A DNA stretch of 64,000 bases. It comes from Pterobdella sp. o SKG-2022 (Eukaryota > Annelida > Clitellata > Hirudinida > Piscicolidae). The stretch lies in NCBI GenBank assembly GCA_964035795.1, contig OZ038322.1, forward strand, positions 310,001 to 374,000, read 5' to 3'. Below are positions 52,487 through 63,399 of this stretch, in pieces; positions within the stretch are counted from its first letter, which is position 1, and every line of letters starts with the position of its first letter. A model generated the notes under the pieces. It worked only from the letters and a program-made list of their open reading frames with translations, was not told the origin of the DNA and did no database searches. A program made the position numbers and the translations under genes.

Positions 52487-53872
52487 TCATCTAGCAAAGA
52501 ACTGAGCGACAAAGGTGCTGATTGCGACCAAGATGATCGATATGTATATGATTATGGTACCAACCTTCAACTCACCCATCGATTTCATGTGAAATATCTT
52601 CACAAGCAGAGGTAAAATGATAATATAACCCAGACCACAAACTGATCCCAAATACCTGGCGATATTTCCAATTCGGGGGTAAAATATGGCGAATAATACA
52701 AAAACGATCAACAAGACAGAGTTTAAAGCTATGATCTGCAAACTACTTGGCTGTTTGGAGTTGAAGAATTTGGAAAAAAATTCAAATCGTAAGGCGTAAA
52801 TGATAAGTGGAGAATTTGTGAGCATTTGAATGATGAGGAAGACACGGGCAGTGAATGCCAAGATGTCTGTGCTTGCAAAATTGTTCAAGAGGTTGTCTGC
52901 GATGCAGTCTTTTGGGCCCGGAAAGAAGAATGTGTAAACGAGCCCTATGTAGCCAAGAGTCATTGTTGCAAGAACGTATGAGATGATGAGATCCCTGGAA
53001 TTGTTGCAGGGGTTTTTTTGGTTTTCAAAGATTGGTATGACTCCATTATGTATGAAGAATGCTAAAAACAAAATGCCACCTAGTGTAGAGAAACTTGTGT
53101 TAAAGTGCCTGAATGAAAAGAAGTTTGAGAAGTAATCCGAGTTGAAGCCCCAAATGGCGCTTTTGAAAGTTATGAAAAAAAGCAAATATACTATAGGGAG
53201 AATGCCGAAAGCGCTGAATTTGATAAAGAATGCAGGGGTTTTGATGGCCAGAATGGGGAAGTAGATGAGGAGGCAGAAGAGAGGGACAGTCAAGTGGGTG
53301 TTCCATATGAGAGGGTACAAATCTTCGCTTGTTCTTTTGTTGGAGTCAAGAGAAAGATTTGAGATAAAGTTGAAGTTTTTGTCACAAATGATGACATTTG
53401 TGGTTATGGGCAGCATTTCGAATTGGTTTGTAGATAACTCACGTGTGAAATCAACGACGTAGAACAAGTTGTAAACGGTCAAAATGTAGAGTAAAATTCC
53501 AGGTAAAATGAATGATGTCATGGAGAGAATAAAAGAAACGTTAGATCCCACATTATCCAGGTACTTGTGGCATATCACATTGAAGTCTGGCTTGGTCGTT
53601 TGTGCATCAGGCATCTTTTTTTGCAGCCACACAATCAAATAGGCCGTGTATCCACACATAGCCATAAAGAGCAGTAATGATATTAAAGAGATCTCCAAGC
53701 CTGTTTTGGTGACTGCCCAAGGCAATACCAAGCTAGCACTTCCCAGCATCGAACTCCACAAAGCCAAGATTGTGACGAAGCTATTGTTTTTGTTCTTCGA
53801 ATGTGATTTCCATTCTTTCAGAAAAGAAACAAAACTAGGCATCTTTTTGTCTTTGCAAAACATTTTGATCAA
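52487..53872 (-). CDS. SLC38A9-like amino acid transporter, intronless
   Basis: A single 461-aa ORF. About eleven hydrophobic spans. It begins close to TM1: FVTILALWSSMLGSASLVLP (human SLC38A9 has [20 protein letters not shown]). Later landmarks match the same family: PAFFIKFSAFGILPIVYLLF, FSTLGGILFLAFFIHNGVIP, SRDLIISYVLATMTLGYIGL, DCIADNLLNNFASTDIL and FYPRIGNIARYLGSVCGLGY. Family role: lysosomal arginine-gated amino acid exporter that signals to mTORC1. The human protein has a roughly 110-residue cytosolic N-tail that binds Ragulator-Rag; here only about 32 residues precede TM1, so that function is probably absent. The lack of introns beside intron-rich neighbours suggests a retrocopy that stayed open. 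The ATG at 53872 is followed by a second at 53863. Confidence 0.88.
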   Translation of the reverse strand: MIKMFCKDKKMPSFVSFLKEWKSHSKNKNNSFVTILALWSSMLGSASLVLPWAVTKTGLEISLISLLLFMAMCGYTAYLIVWLQKKMPDAQTTKPDFNVICHKYLDNVGSNVSFILSMTSFILPGILLYILTVYNLFYVVDFTRELSTNQFEMLPITTNVIICDKNFNFISNLSLDSNKRTSEDLYPLIWNTHLTVPLFCLLIYFPILAIKTPAFFIKFSAFGILPIVYLLFFITFKSAIWGFNSDYFSNFFSFRHFNTSFSTLGGILFLAFFIHNGVIPIFENQKNPCNNSRDLIISYVLATMTLGYIGLVYTFFFPGPKDCIADNLLNNFASTDILAFTARVFLIIQMLTNSPLIIYALRFEFFSKFFNSKQPSSLQIIALNSVLLIVFVLFAIFYPRIGNIARYLGSVCGLGYIIILPLLVKIFHMKSMGELKVGTIIIYISIILVAISTFVAQFFAR

Positions 53873-55719
53873 CTAATGGGACAAAAAACTTGATTTTAAC
53901 CAGATTCTCTTAACCAAAACTAATTAAAATCAGATACATTTTTCTTTCAAAACCTTGAGTTTATGTGGTTTCAGGCATTATATAAAGTCAATAATGTTGT
54001 TGAGTGTTTTGAAATAAAACCATTGAGACGAGTGCTAAAGCTTTTTGAGAATATCCGTTTTTGTGTTTTTGATATTATTCCCAACTATATTCAATACTAT
54101 TTTTATGTAGTCATTGTCCTCTCACGTAATTTACATTATTTTGATAATGATTTAATATTATTTGTAAATAAATTCTTTAAACACAATTTTTGGTTTTTAC
54201 TTAATTTTCAACATTTAAAAAGTCATTTATTATTTTCAAATCATTTTGTCATAATGTTCAAAAGAATTCATTTAAATTTATTTTTACATAATTTAATATC
54301 CTTTTCGATGCAATTTAATATTGTTTCCAGCACAATTCACAAGGTTATGTAAGTATGGAATCTTCAAATCGATTGGCCTACTGTCGTTACACTCAAACGA
54401 GATGATTCACCTCAAATGCTAGTCCAACTTTCAATTAGAATATTTCATATCAACATTGTATTTTTTGTTCGCATTATTTATTTGCCTGCATTTAGAAGCT
54501 CTACATAGGAAAGCCCCACTTGACATTTTGAACCACCTTGAGAAACATGGTTTTGGTTAAATTTTATTATCCATAACTTTTTCAAACCATAGTAATGTGA
54601 ATGACCTGGTAACTCGGCTTTGGTCTAGCTCATTGGAACAAGTACATTAAAATTGATATCTAGTTTTTTTTTAACACAGTCATTCACAAGTTATTTCACT
54701 TTCAATCCATCAATAGTAGATTGTGTTGGTTCTTGAGTGCCCTAAAAAACTAAAACGTTTATATTAAATTCAAAAAAATTAATATTCATAAATGGAACTT
54801 GATTGAGAGTCTACAAAAGGGACCATACAACGATCCTACTTGAAATAAACTTCGCCTATTTCCCCATTAAGTTTATGCTTATTTAAGTATTTTATTTTTA
54901 TTATTGGAAATTTTTTATTTCGATGTTTCTAATTATTATATTTTTTCTCTTCTACTCTACTTATATAGCGCCTGATTACCGGATAATTTTTATATGATTC
55001 AAAAAATTATTCTGTGTGTTTTTTAAAGTAATTCGTAACTTCCAAACACTTCCATGCTTTAATTTCTTTCCTATAAAATCGACTATTTTGTTATCCATAG
55101 GCAGGTAAAATAATTTTTGGAACACCCCTTTTTGATTAATTTTCGTAAATTAAACACATTCATCTGTGAGACAATAAAATATTTTTCTTAACAAAATGCA
55201 AGCAAAAAGATTGTACCAGCTGAATTGCCATAGCTTCCTTGCGGTCTTCACATGTGACCGCCAAAGAAATTTATAAAAAAGACTCTGGGAGTTTATGCGT
55301 TCACGTGAAAACAATTTTTCAATTGCTGTTTTTGTAGCTATGCGAAAAAAAGCACCTAAACACAAGTTTGTAAAAACTGGTTGATGAAACGGGAGACTGA
55401 GGTAATTTGAGTGGTTGATGGGTTTGCTTAATAAAAAGATTAATAGAATAGGGAGGTTTTTCAAGCTTGCAAATGCAATGAGTTAAACTAGTTTTCATCA
55501 AATTTTTGTTAAATTAGCCAGTGCAAACGATTTAGATAGTTGTTGTGAAAGCTATAGTAATCAGCTTGATATCCCGTTTCATCTGGATGGTTTTGGAGGT
55601 ATTGAAGTTTGCGCAAAAGATAGTTTGGCTACATGCAAAAAAGAAAAAAGCTGCTGACAAGCACCATTCTACTCTTAGTAGGAATAGTTTCAGTTGGCAG
55701 GTGGAGAAAGTTAATCAAT

Positions 55720-56635
55720 ATGATATTGTTGGCTGTATAATTATACAAGAAAATGTCTTGTTTCGATCCTAAGCCTAACATCACTATAAAATGGTCTACG
55801 CAAAATGGGGTTCGATCCTATTTTGTTGTGAAAATCACGGATCCAAAGTTGAAAAGGTCAGAAGTTGCCAAGCAAGATGATGAAGTTGTTGTTGTTGCTT
55901 TGTGTAGCAGTTATTGTTGTCGGGTAGTTGTCTCCAAGAATGGAGCAACACACAATGAGAGTTTGCTTCAAAGCATGGAAATATAACTTTAAATTTGACA
56001 CTGAATGGACCATTTAATCAGAGTGATGTAATAAGGGTTGCCATGGTATTTTGGTTTATTTTATATCAACAATCTTTAACGGCAGAAACGACTCTACAAA
56101 GATGAGACATACGATGCTCATTTCTGGCTTACTAAGGCTCTTTGCAATAACCAGACTGTGTGGCTTATTGTGAGTAGCAAACACTAATTAACTGAAGTTT
56201 TTGTTTAATAATTTAGTAATGATATAGCTTGTTGTCCTGTTACTGTTGTGCATAATGTCTTTTATTGACTTTTTGATTCAATATGGAGCCAATAATAATT
56301 TGTTTTTCTTAATAACTTTGATGTCTAGCTAGATTCATCAAATCACAGAGGTTATTATAAGTTATTATAAGACTTATAATCATTAGATTTATTTTATACT
56401 AATCGATGCAGACTGGAAAATTTATGCTGGAAGGAAAAACTTACATTATGGTTACTTACGACCCAGATTTTCAAAAAATTCTAGATGAAGGGAATTATCT
56501 TTATGTAATTCTCCAAGACAAAAAGGCACGTTACGGAAATGAATCTTACATTTTTATGACTTCGACCCAAACTTCGGTCAATAGTATAGATGCAACAAGA
56601 GAACAATCTGTTGATCTCTTGCTTTCTTCATGAAC
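55720..56635 (+). pseudogene. Small secreted-protein family, copy 4 (exon 1 broken)
   Basis: TATA box at 55785, then leader, and ATG 55877 giving MMKLLLLLCVAVIVVG followed at once by TAG. The rest of exon 1 (…TLNGPFNQSD, donor GTAATAAG) is in another frame with stops. Exon 2 at about 56083 (RLYKDETYDAHFWLTK…, donor gtgagt) and exon 3 at 56409-56633 (TGKFMLEGKTYIMVTYDPDF…) are open and longer than in copies 2 and 3. The 5'-UTR intron of copies 1 and 3 is precisely absent. Confidence 0.65.
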
Positions 56636-56799
56636 AAAATTTCAGAAAAATTATTTTATCTTACACGAAAATTATTTGAATAAAATAAAAATTATTCAAT
56701 CATTATTTGTTTTTCAAATTCTACGCCTAAATATATCGTTCTGGTCCCTTTCGCCATCACCATCATGATCCTGGTCACAGGCGAGTAGGGTTGTGCGAT

Positions 56800-57430
56800 A
56801 AATTGAAAATTTTTGGAACAAATTAGCTAATTTCTAGGCTTCAATTTAAATTAGATTTGTTTGACTTAAATCAAATTCCATACTTTCCCATAAAACTTAA
56901 TACGCATAGGCAATGAAACTCAACTCTGCACCCTACTCATTATACAAGCTCCCTCTCTGACCACTACACTACACAAGTACATTCTGAATACTTTGTGAAT
57001 TAGTACAGTCAAAGTGTACTTACAGTATTATTTTTCTCCTGAATATGCCTAATTCTATTGAAATGGTTTTTTTATAAGAGACATAAATTTAACCTGTGCA
57101 AACAATTTTACGTTTAAAAACAAAATAAAAACGACAGAATGTTGCGAATGTTTTGAAACGCATCTTCATCAATGCACGCCCTTCGTCTTGCAAAGGCTAT
57201 TTTGTGCATCAGTAAGATACAATGACCATACGTGGTCTCTGTTGCAAAGTCTGATTTGAAACAATGCGTTAGACACTTTTATAATAGAGAAGCAATAAAT
57301 ACTTTGTGATAAATGATATTTCAAACAACCAAAGATGAATCAGGACTCAAAAGATGAACATGCAAGTTCTAGTTTATTTCGATAAAACATATGTTCCGTA
57401 AAACATTATATTGCCAGTCAAATCATCATC
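56800..57430. other. No gene seen
   Basis: AT-rich sequence with no supported ORF or repeat match within the window. Confidence 0.4.
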
Positions 57431-57436
57431 AATTCT

Positions 57437-57606
57437 TTATCTATAGAGCATCAATTTGAGGAATTTTAATACATTCTTTGAAACTTAAGCTATAATCTTT
57501 AGTAAGTATGCTAATCTTTTATGTTAAGACCATACTTTTCAAAAACTATAGCTTGAGTTTAAGAAAATACATTATAAGTCCTCAAGTTGATGATCTATAG
57601 ATAATT
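57437..57606. repeat. Imperfect inverted repeat (arms about 58 bp)
   Basis: Left arm TTATCTATAGAGCATCAATT … CTTAAGCTATA; right arm TATAGCTTGAGTTTAAG … TTGATGATCTATAGATAA. A fold-back element that ends at the lectin gene's 3' end. Confidence 0.75.
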
Positions 57607-57607
57607 A

Positions 57608-58336
57608 CTATTTGAAAAAGAGATAGGATGTCTCTAAGAAATTATCAAGTTTTATTGGCAGAAATTGTCTGAAAACAGCGAAAGTGGTCAATACAGTCGC
57701 AATTCTAAAATGATCATTCTGACAAATGAAAGCAAATTTATTGTAACAAACGTCATCATTCCAAGTACCCGACCATCTCAGCACAATACATTTCTCACGA
57801 CCGCCCAGGTCTTTAGGCTCTCCAGTCTCCCAGTTAGTGTAAGCATTTTTATTAGGAACCGGGTATTCCATTTGCTAGGGTTGAAATTACTTTGAAGGGC
57901 AAAATTGAAGAAGTAGGTGTATTTATTATAAGTCAGTCCTCCTATCCATACTATTGGGTTGTGTCCGTCATCTGTTTGCATTTACAACTATATTAAAATA
58001 ACGCAAAACTTCAATGCAAATATTTCGTAAAAGTTGGCAGAAAATAATCAACAGGCAAAAGTTATTCTATAATTTGTGACCATTGACTGGTCCTTCTGGT
58101 TCAAAATGTTCACCAAGTAGCCTCCATCTTCAACGCACGATTTGGATGCTTCCAACCAGGTTTTGCGCATGTCTTTGAATTTCAAACACAACCCTCCAAC
58201 GAGCTTGAAGTCATTGGGGCAAGTTGAGGGAGTTTTTGCAAATAATCAGATATAAAGACGGGTATCAAATGTGGATTACAACAAACCTGCTTGCACATAG
58301 AAGCAGAACTACTGCCGTACTTAACCACAGTTTCAT
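57608..58336 (-). pseudogene. C-type lectin domain protein, probably decayed
   Basis: A signal peptide MKLWLSTAVVLLLCAS starts at 58336 (donor GCAAGCAG|gtttgt). Then CPNDFKLVGGLCLKFKDMRK and WLEASKSCVEDGGYLVNILN (about 58230-58080), the first half of a C-type lectin fold. Next DGHNPIVWIGGLTY (57970) and, in another frame, YTNWETGEPKD … CIVLRWSGTWNDDVC … FAFICQN (57850-57680), the second half. The calcium-site motif would be EPK (where mannose binders have EPN) and WND is present. Splice phases between the parts do not match, and the second half needs a frame change at about 57866, so I read it as broken; very short introns or sequence error are alternatives. Confidence 0.65.
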
Positions 58337-58630
58337 TTCTAAAGATTAAGTATTTCAAAGAATCTTTCCAGAAAAATGCTTTTCGACTGAAATATTGTGG
58401 CTTATATATACTATTTTCAACCACAACCTTCTATATTTTCATTCAACGAGTTTCTATACAAAACCGCAGACTGTGTAATCTGCGAGTCAAAAGGATTGAG
58501 CACTTGAATTTGTCAAGAAGCTCCTAATGCAAAACTTTAAAATATCAAATTCTAAAAATATGTTTGAAGCGGTGTGAAGTTATGAATGAATAAATTCAAA
58601 AGCAAACTTCTGTTCTCATGATTTTCATAA

Positions 58631-58800
58631 CCTTCCAAAATAATGTGGTTAAAAAGGGTATGCTGTCTGAAAACCTATATTTAAAAGTTAATTTTCATAT
58701 TAATTTAACCTGAATTTATTATATTTCTCAACATGAAAATTAACTTTTAAATATAGGTTTTCAGATTGCGTACCCTTTTTAACCACATTATGTTGGAAGG
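58631..58800. repeat. Near-perfect inverted repeat (arms about 68 bp)
   Basis: Left arm CCTTCCAAAATAATGTGGTT … AAGTTAATTTTCAT; right arm ATGAAAATTAACTTTTAAAT … CCACATTATGTTGGAAGG, with a 34-bp loop. MITE-like hairpin. Confidence 0.85.
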
Positions 58801-58879
58801 TTATTTTTCAAGAAGATATCACAAAATTCCGAAGATTCCTTCATTGAATGGTGGCCTAATTAAAAAAAAAAAAATATAT

Positions 58880-59180
58880 ATATATAATTAATTTTTGTCT
58901 TTAGACATAATCACAGTTAACAATGAGTCACAATAATTTCTCGATACGCATCTTTATCGATTTTTTCAATGTTGTCCATGTTTAATTTGAGGGAGTTCAT
59001 GTCATTTATTAAAGAGTTGAGAAGAGTTGATGGTGGTCTGTCTCTTTTTCTCTTGGAGTTCTTTAGGGTTTTTTCCAAAATGTTTTTTGCCGGCGGGTCA
59101 TTACGGCATATTTGTCCCAGCATTTTCAACCTTCTCAGTCTCACTTCCTGGTGCAGCGGTGACATGACATATTTCAAAGT
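58880..59180 (-). mobile_element. LINE C-terminal fragment
   Basis: ORF 59177-58917: HQEVRLRRLKMLGQICRNDP, then KRKRDRPPSTLLNSLINDMN. This is the conserved end of many LINE polymerases. The same element is present, more decayed, at 37730-38270. Confidence 0.75.
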
Positions 59181-59345
59181 ACCCTACACATAAACACTTG
59201 TGGAGAACCTTGGTACGTGCCTTGGTTGTTTGGAAGAAAAGAAAGATACTGGATACGATCTTAATTAAAATGCAAAACCCTACTTTAAATGACCATAGGA
59301 ACATTAGGAATATATTATTATTTCGAAATTTTGTAACATAAGAGA
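59160..59345 (+). mobile_element. Penelope-type GIY-YIG C-terminal fragment
   Basis: Reads ISKYPTHKHLWRTLVRAL, WKKRKILDTILIKMQNPTLN and NILLFRNFVT with stop, homologous to 49030-49195. Joined directly to the LINE piece before it. Confidence 0.7.
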
Positions 59346-59566
59346 TCTTTTTTTTAGAGACATCGTATGTTTTTTTGTAAGCTTGAATTTCTGCAGTAAT
59401 ACTTCAGATTATGAGAATTTATAAGAACACGTAGAGCATTTTTATTGAGTTAAATTTTCAACAAATGAAAGCCTTGTCTTAATTCATTAGCATAGTGGAT
59501 TATGACAAGGACTACAAGACTAACTTTATCCCCAATAACAGTATAAATAAGCGGTGTCATCACTGT

Positions 59567-59658
59567 GTTTCTCATACTTGAAAAGGTTACTTTGTTAACG
59601 AAAAGCTTCGTATCTTAATAAAATTTATCAGTTTTCTTAAATACACTCATTTCATTGT
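59567..59658 (+). repeat. Half copy of the CCT2-intron fold-back family
   Basis: CATACTTGAAAAGGTTACTT, GAAAAGCTTCGTATCTTAAT and a diverged end match the right half of 19442-19579. Confidence 0.6.
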
Positions 59659-59779
59659 GACTAAAAAAAATCATAAAATTGAATTAATGTCAAAAACAAA
59701 GCTAGAAACTATTGTAATTAAACAGTCTCTTTATAAGACACGAAGTTTTTCAGCAAAAATTCAACACAGCATTTACATC

Positions 59780-60370
59780 AGTTTTTTTTTTCAAAGATCT
59801 CTTCTGTGGTTCGTCACATTATCTTGTAACAGAAATCAAAATAATGCTCACTCATATAGCGCCAAACTCCAATCCCTCGAAAACTATGTGACTAAAACTT
59901 TTCTGCAAATAGCCTTTTAAACCTTTTCGTGTCTGTTTTAACCATCTGCACTGGTTACCAGTTGTCCTTAGATGACTGTTCATATTTTTTCGTTTCATTA
60001 TCTGCATTCTCAAGCTCAGTCGACCTGCCTATTCATATCATCTCCTTCCTTTCAGACGCATCCAACGACCACTAAGGTTCTTACAATATGGCTTCAAATT
60101 ACACCAGCCAGTCTCTCAAAGATGTTACCAAGTCGCCATTTTTCTCCAAGTTCCAAGCCCATAGAAGTCTTTTCTGCTTATCACACTTCAAGAAAGCCCG
60201 CAAACTTTCAAAAGATCATTTAACTCCCATCGTGCAAAACTTTTAAAGTTTCAGGTACTTATGAATTTTGTTTGAGAATTGCGGGATATAAAAGCATTTA
60301 ATATTGTTCATTTCTAGTTGTTATAATATGTCTTTAAAGATTGAAACGAACATCAAAATAAACTTGTGAA
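59780..60370 (+). mobile_element. CR1/L2-like LINE 3' end
   Basis: Across frames: LQSLENYVTKTFLQIAF, then a HLHWLPVV-like block, RPAYSYHLLPFRRIQRPL and a SQRCYQVAIF…-like block, the canonical order of the CR1/L2 polymerase C-terminus ('LHWLPV … P.YL..L … R…R'). Frame-broken. Confidence 0.7.
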
Positions 60371-61111
60371 GGCCTTGAACAATTGTATCTTTTGATTTTC
60401 TGTTGCATGAATGAAGAGTGTTTGAAGTAGGATCGGCTAGTTGCTCTTCTAAATGTGAGCAAATCCGTTTATGAGCTTGCGTATCACTTTCCTCGATTGA
60501 CCAATTATAGATTATCTAAAAGTTCATTGTCGTCATATTCAGGAGTCATGTGAACATTTGCAATTTTTATTGTTGTGGCATATTTGCTTGCCCATCGATC
60601 GTGCTTATTCACTCGAGCCATATTTGAGCTATGAGTTTCAAACACATTAGGCCGTGGAACTAAACTTTTGATTATAATTCCTATTTCCAACGAGTTATTT
60701 CATGAAAAAATTCAGCTGTATCATAATTTGTTCCAGTGTTTACCACAGTATTATCTAGCCACCTCACATTTAAAATTTCTTCATTGGTATCGAAACTCTT
60801 TGAGTGCGTGATGTCCGAAGTATTTTATGAACGTTTGTATCGCATATTTCATTTTTTATTTCATAACCATAAAATATTATGCCTTATTTGAATGTTTTTC
60901 TATAAACGTCCGTCAAAGGAAAATTTGAACAATTTTAAGCTTAAATATCATAAAATACAAATCGGAAATTCAAATAAAATATTCTTTTCAAAGATATAAA
61001 CCTCGTTAATATAAAAAAACTAATTTTATTTTGATAAATATTAACCAATAATTAGTAAAACTGTTATATGTGAGTGATCTCATGAGATCAATGGGCACAA
61101 ACGGTTTAATC

Positions 61112-61250
61112 TCGGCCCGTATAGCTCAGAGGTTGAGCATTAGATTTATTATCTAAAGTTACCGGGTTCGATCCCGTTTAGGCCGACAACTAGCACTTTT
61201 TCCGCAGTGTGTTTTCACTACATTATAAGGCTGTAACAAAAAAGTTTTGC
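61112..61250 (+). repeat. tRNA-derived SINE copy
   Basis: CGGCCCGTATAGCTCAGAGG, a perfect TTAGA/TCTAA anticodon-like stem, ACCGGGTTCGATCCCG and TAGGCCGACA, then SINE body TAGCACTTTTTCCGCAGTGT. The T-stem lacks one base of a normal tRNA and the body follows, so it is a SINE head rather than a tRNA gene. A second head fragment (inverted-duplicon context) lies at 61345-61415. Confidence 0.65.
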
Positions 61251-61254
61251 TATA

Positions 61255-61345
61255 ATCTAAGATGGTCTTATGATAAGGTCCATGGAAGTTTTTTCAAAGA
61301 ATGAACTTTTGTTTGCTTTCTCCAATTGTGTTTTCCAGGCTTTAT
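61255..61345 (-). repeat. Inverted fragment of the secreted-protein duplicon flank
   Basis: The reverse complement carries AAACTTCCATGGACCTTATC and GACCATCTTAGAT, the block found upstream of copies 1-3 (for example 33650-33710). Confidence 0.65.
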
Positions 61346-61419
61346 TTTCTGTTTCTCAGTATAGCTAAAATGCTTAATTATCTAAATTTACCGGGTTCGA
61401 TCTCGTGTCAGACTCTCTC

Positions 61420-62150
61420 TTGCTTCTCACTTTCTTGTACATGGACTGTACGATTTTCACAAGCTATTCATCAATTTCCAACTTTCGCATACTCCACCAA
61501 ATGACTTTTCGTGACATTTTGTCAAAAGCTTTCTCTAGGTCAATGAATGCTAAACAGAAGGGCTTGCCAGCAACCAAAAACACCTTTTGTAACTGACGGA
61601 GGATAAATATGGCATTAGTTTTTCCTCGATTTTTCATGAAACCACATTTCGTCAATCACCACCCTCTGTTTGATGAATCCTTTTATTATGCGCTCTAAAA
61701 CCTACATAACTTGTCCAATTAACTTCAAACCTCTGTAATTTGAACTGTTTAAAGCATCACCTTTACCCTTATTTACACTGACTATGTGACTTTCTTGCCA
61801 CTCAGACGGTTCAGAGAGATTATGTTTTCGATGAGATCTCGAATCATACCAGCACCAATTTGACTAGAGAACTTGAGCATTTCAGCGACAATACCCGATT
61901 AACCCGCTGCTTTCCCAAAGCTCAGCTTATTAATGGCTTTTCTGACCGTTTCTCTGGTGATAGGCTCGCCGAGACATTTCAGGGGATACACTTCAGACAA
62001 ACCACCTGGATTCCATGAAAATTCTACATTGAGTAGACGCAGGCACAGCTCTTTCCATGCTTTTTTCTGGAATCTTTATCCAAGGACATTGGTCATTATT
62101 ATTTCTTACCGGCTTATCTCCAATGACCACTTGGTTGTCACGTCGCATTG
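61420..62150 (-). mobile_element. LINE reverse transcriptase fragment (RTE-like), minus
   Basis: The minus strand reads ETVRKAINKLSFGKAAG (about 61975), then, at 61655-61464, TKCGFMKNRGKTNAIFILRQ and CLAFIDLEKAFDKMSRKVIW. Those are RT motifs 2-3 including the first catalytic Asp block. Several stops. Confidence 0.85.
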
Positions 62151-62424
62151 AATCGAAATATTTTGATATTCAATAAAATTTATCAAAAATTGTGGTTTTT
62201 ATTTCAAATTTTTGATTTATTCAGATTTTTTCAGTGATAAAAACAATGCAATGCTTTATTTGATTAGATTCCGACTGAATGTTAGTTTTTATACAGAATT
62301 TAGAAGAGTCACTATCTCAAACGTCAATGCTTTCATTCAAAAAGCTAGTCATAATTGAATTTGAAATATGTCATTGAATGGTTGTTTTCACGGGGTTTGC
62401 GAATAATTGGTGTAGATCTGAGAT

Positions 62425-63190
62425 TTATAGAACTATAGTGGTAAGAGGTCCACATGGAACCCAGGCGTTCCATACCCATACACATACTTGATATTCTCCC
62501 TCGAAGACAAGCTGGGCATCTGATTTTTGAAAATGAATTGAATTACTAAATGAAAAATTCTTCCTAAGCTGTAAATGGCATACCTGTGGGTTGAGAGCAT
62601 GGCTGAATTCCAACAACGTCTCCATTCACACAAGTGAAGAAGTAGTTGCATGAAGCGGGGTGGACGTATCTACAATTGTTCATTTGAATACATTTGAAAA
62701 CTGTTTGCATTATGTACCATTGAACCCACCTTTTGTAAGTGTTGTCCGGGCAAGTAAGGGATGAGGCACAAGGAGTTGTAACACTTCCAATACTGGAAAC
62801 AATTTATGTTTGATTTAAAAACACTTGAATATTAACCAAGCAACATTTCCCATTCAAAACTCACGCTGCACAAGCAGATGTGTCTGAATCATACACTTCG
62901 CCAGAAGGACAAGTTACAGTTGTTCCAACACCTGCCGATTGATAATAAGATAAACACATATTCACTGAAAAATACAAGATCCATAAGACCATCACTAACC
63001 GCCAGTACACTGAGTATATTCTTGGCAGCCTATACCGTAATTTCCATCGTTAAGACGCGTACAATCAATTTGGGCCAAAGCTGGGCCGGCTAAACAAACA
63101 AGAACTGGAAAAAAATATTTTCAAAAAGATAGTGAAATTGGAAATCATTTTTAGGCAAAATTTTAACTCACCGATTAGATATTGAAGCAT
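62425..63190 (-). CDS. Secreted chitin-binding (CBM14/peritrophin-A) protein, copy B, intact
   Basis: Six exons, high to low: 63190-63172, 63104-63000, 62931-62865, 62792-62730, 62669-62584, 62519-62425; phases agree; 144 aa. Signal peptide MLQYLIVLVCLAGPALAQ. Two Cys-rich CBM14-like domains: the first DCTRLNDGNYGIGCQEYTQC … TVTCPSGEVYDSDTSAC, the second SLTCPDNTYKRYVHPASC, YFFTCVNGDVVGIQPC and EGEYQVC. The aromatic-Cys spacing is that of peritrophin-A modules, which bind chitin in mucus or gut lining. A TATA box lies about 45 bases upstream (near 63235, minus). It is the inverted duplicate of 48185-48990. The short C-tail after WVPCG is unique to this copy. Substrate binding is inferred from the family. 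Confidence 0.85.
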
Positions 63191-63399
63191 TTTCAGTTTT
63201 CAGAGCTGGATGAAAGTCGAAAAGTTGTTGTCCTTATATACTGTGAAGATCCATTCTTCTTGGCCTATCATGCGTGTCACAAAAATTTTGAGACATCCAA
63301 GCTATTAATGATACGTTTCTGTTGTTTCCTGACACTTCAAAATGATTTGTGTATTAGTTGTCGTTGAGAAGTTATTGTTGAAAATCTTTGACGTCAGCT

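Noticed and set aside
53963..54352. 129-aa ORF rich in Phe/Leu/Ile
   Set aside because: Very AT-rich sequence, no exon partners, no family motif.
60505..60690. 61-aa minus ORF
   Set aside because: Looks protein-like but has no recognisable motif, no partner exons and lies among LINE remains.
61112..61190. Functional tRNA gene
   Set aside because: One base short in the T arm, mismatch in the acceptor stem, and it is followed by the same body as another SINE copy.
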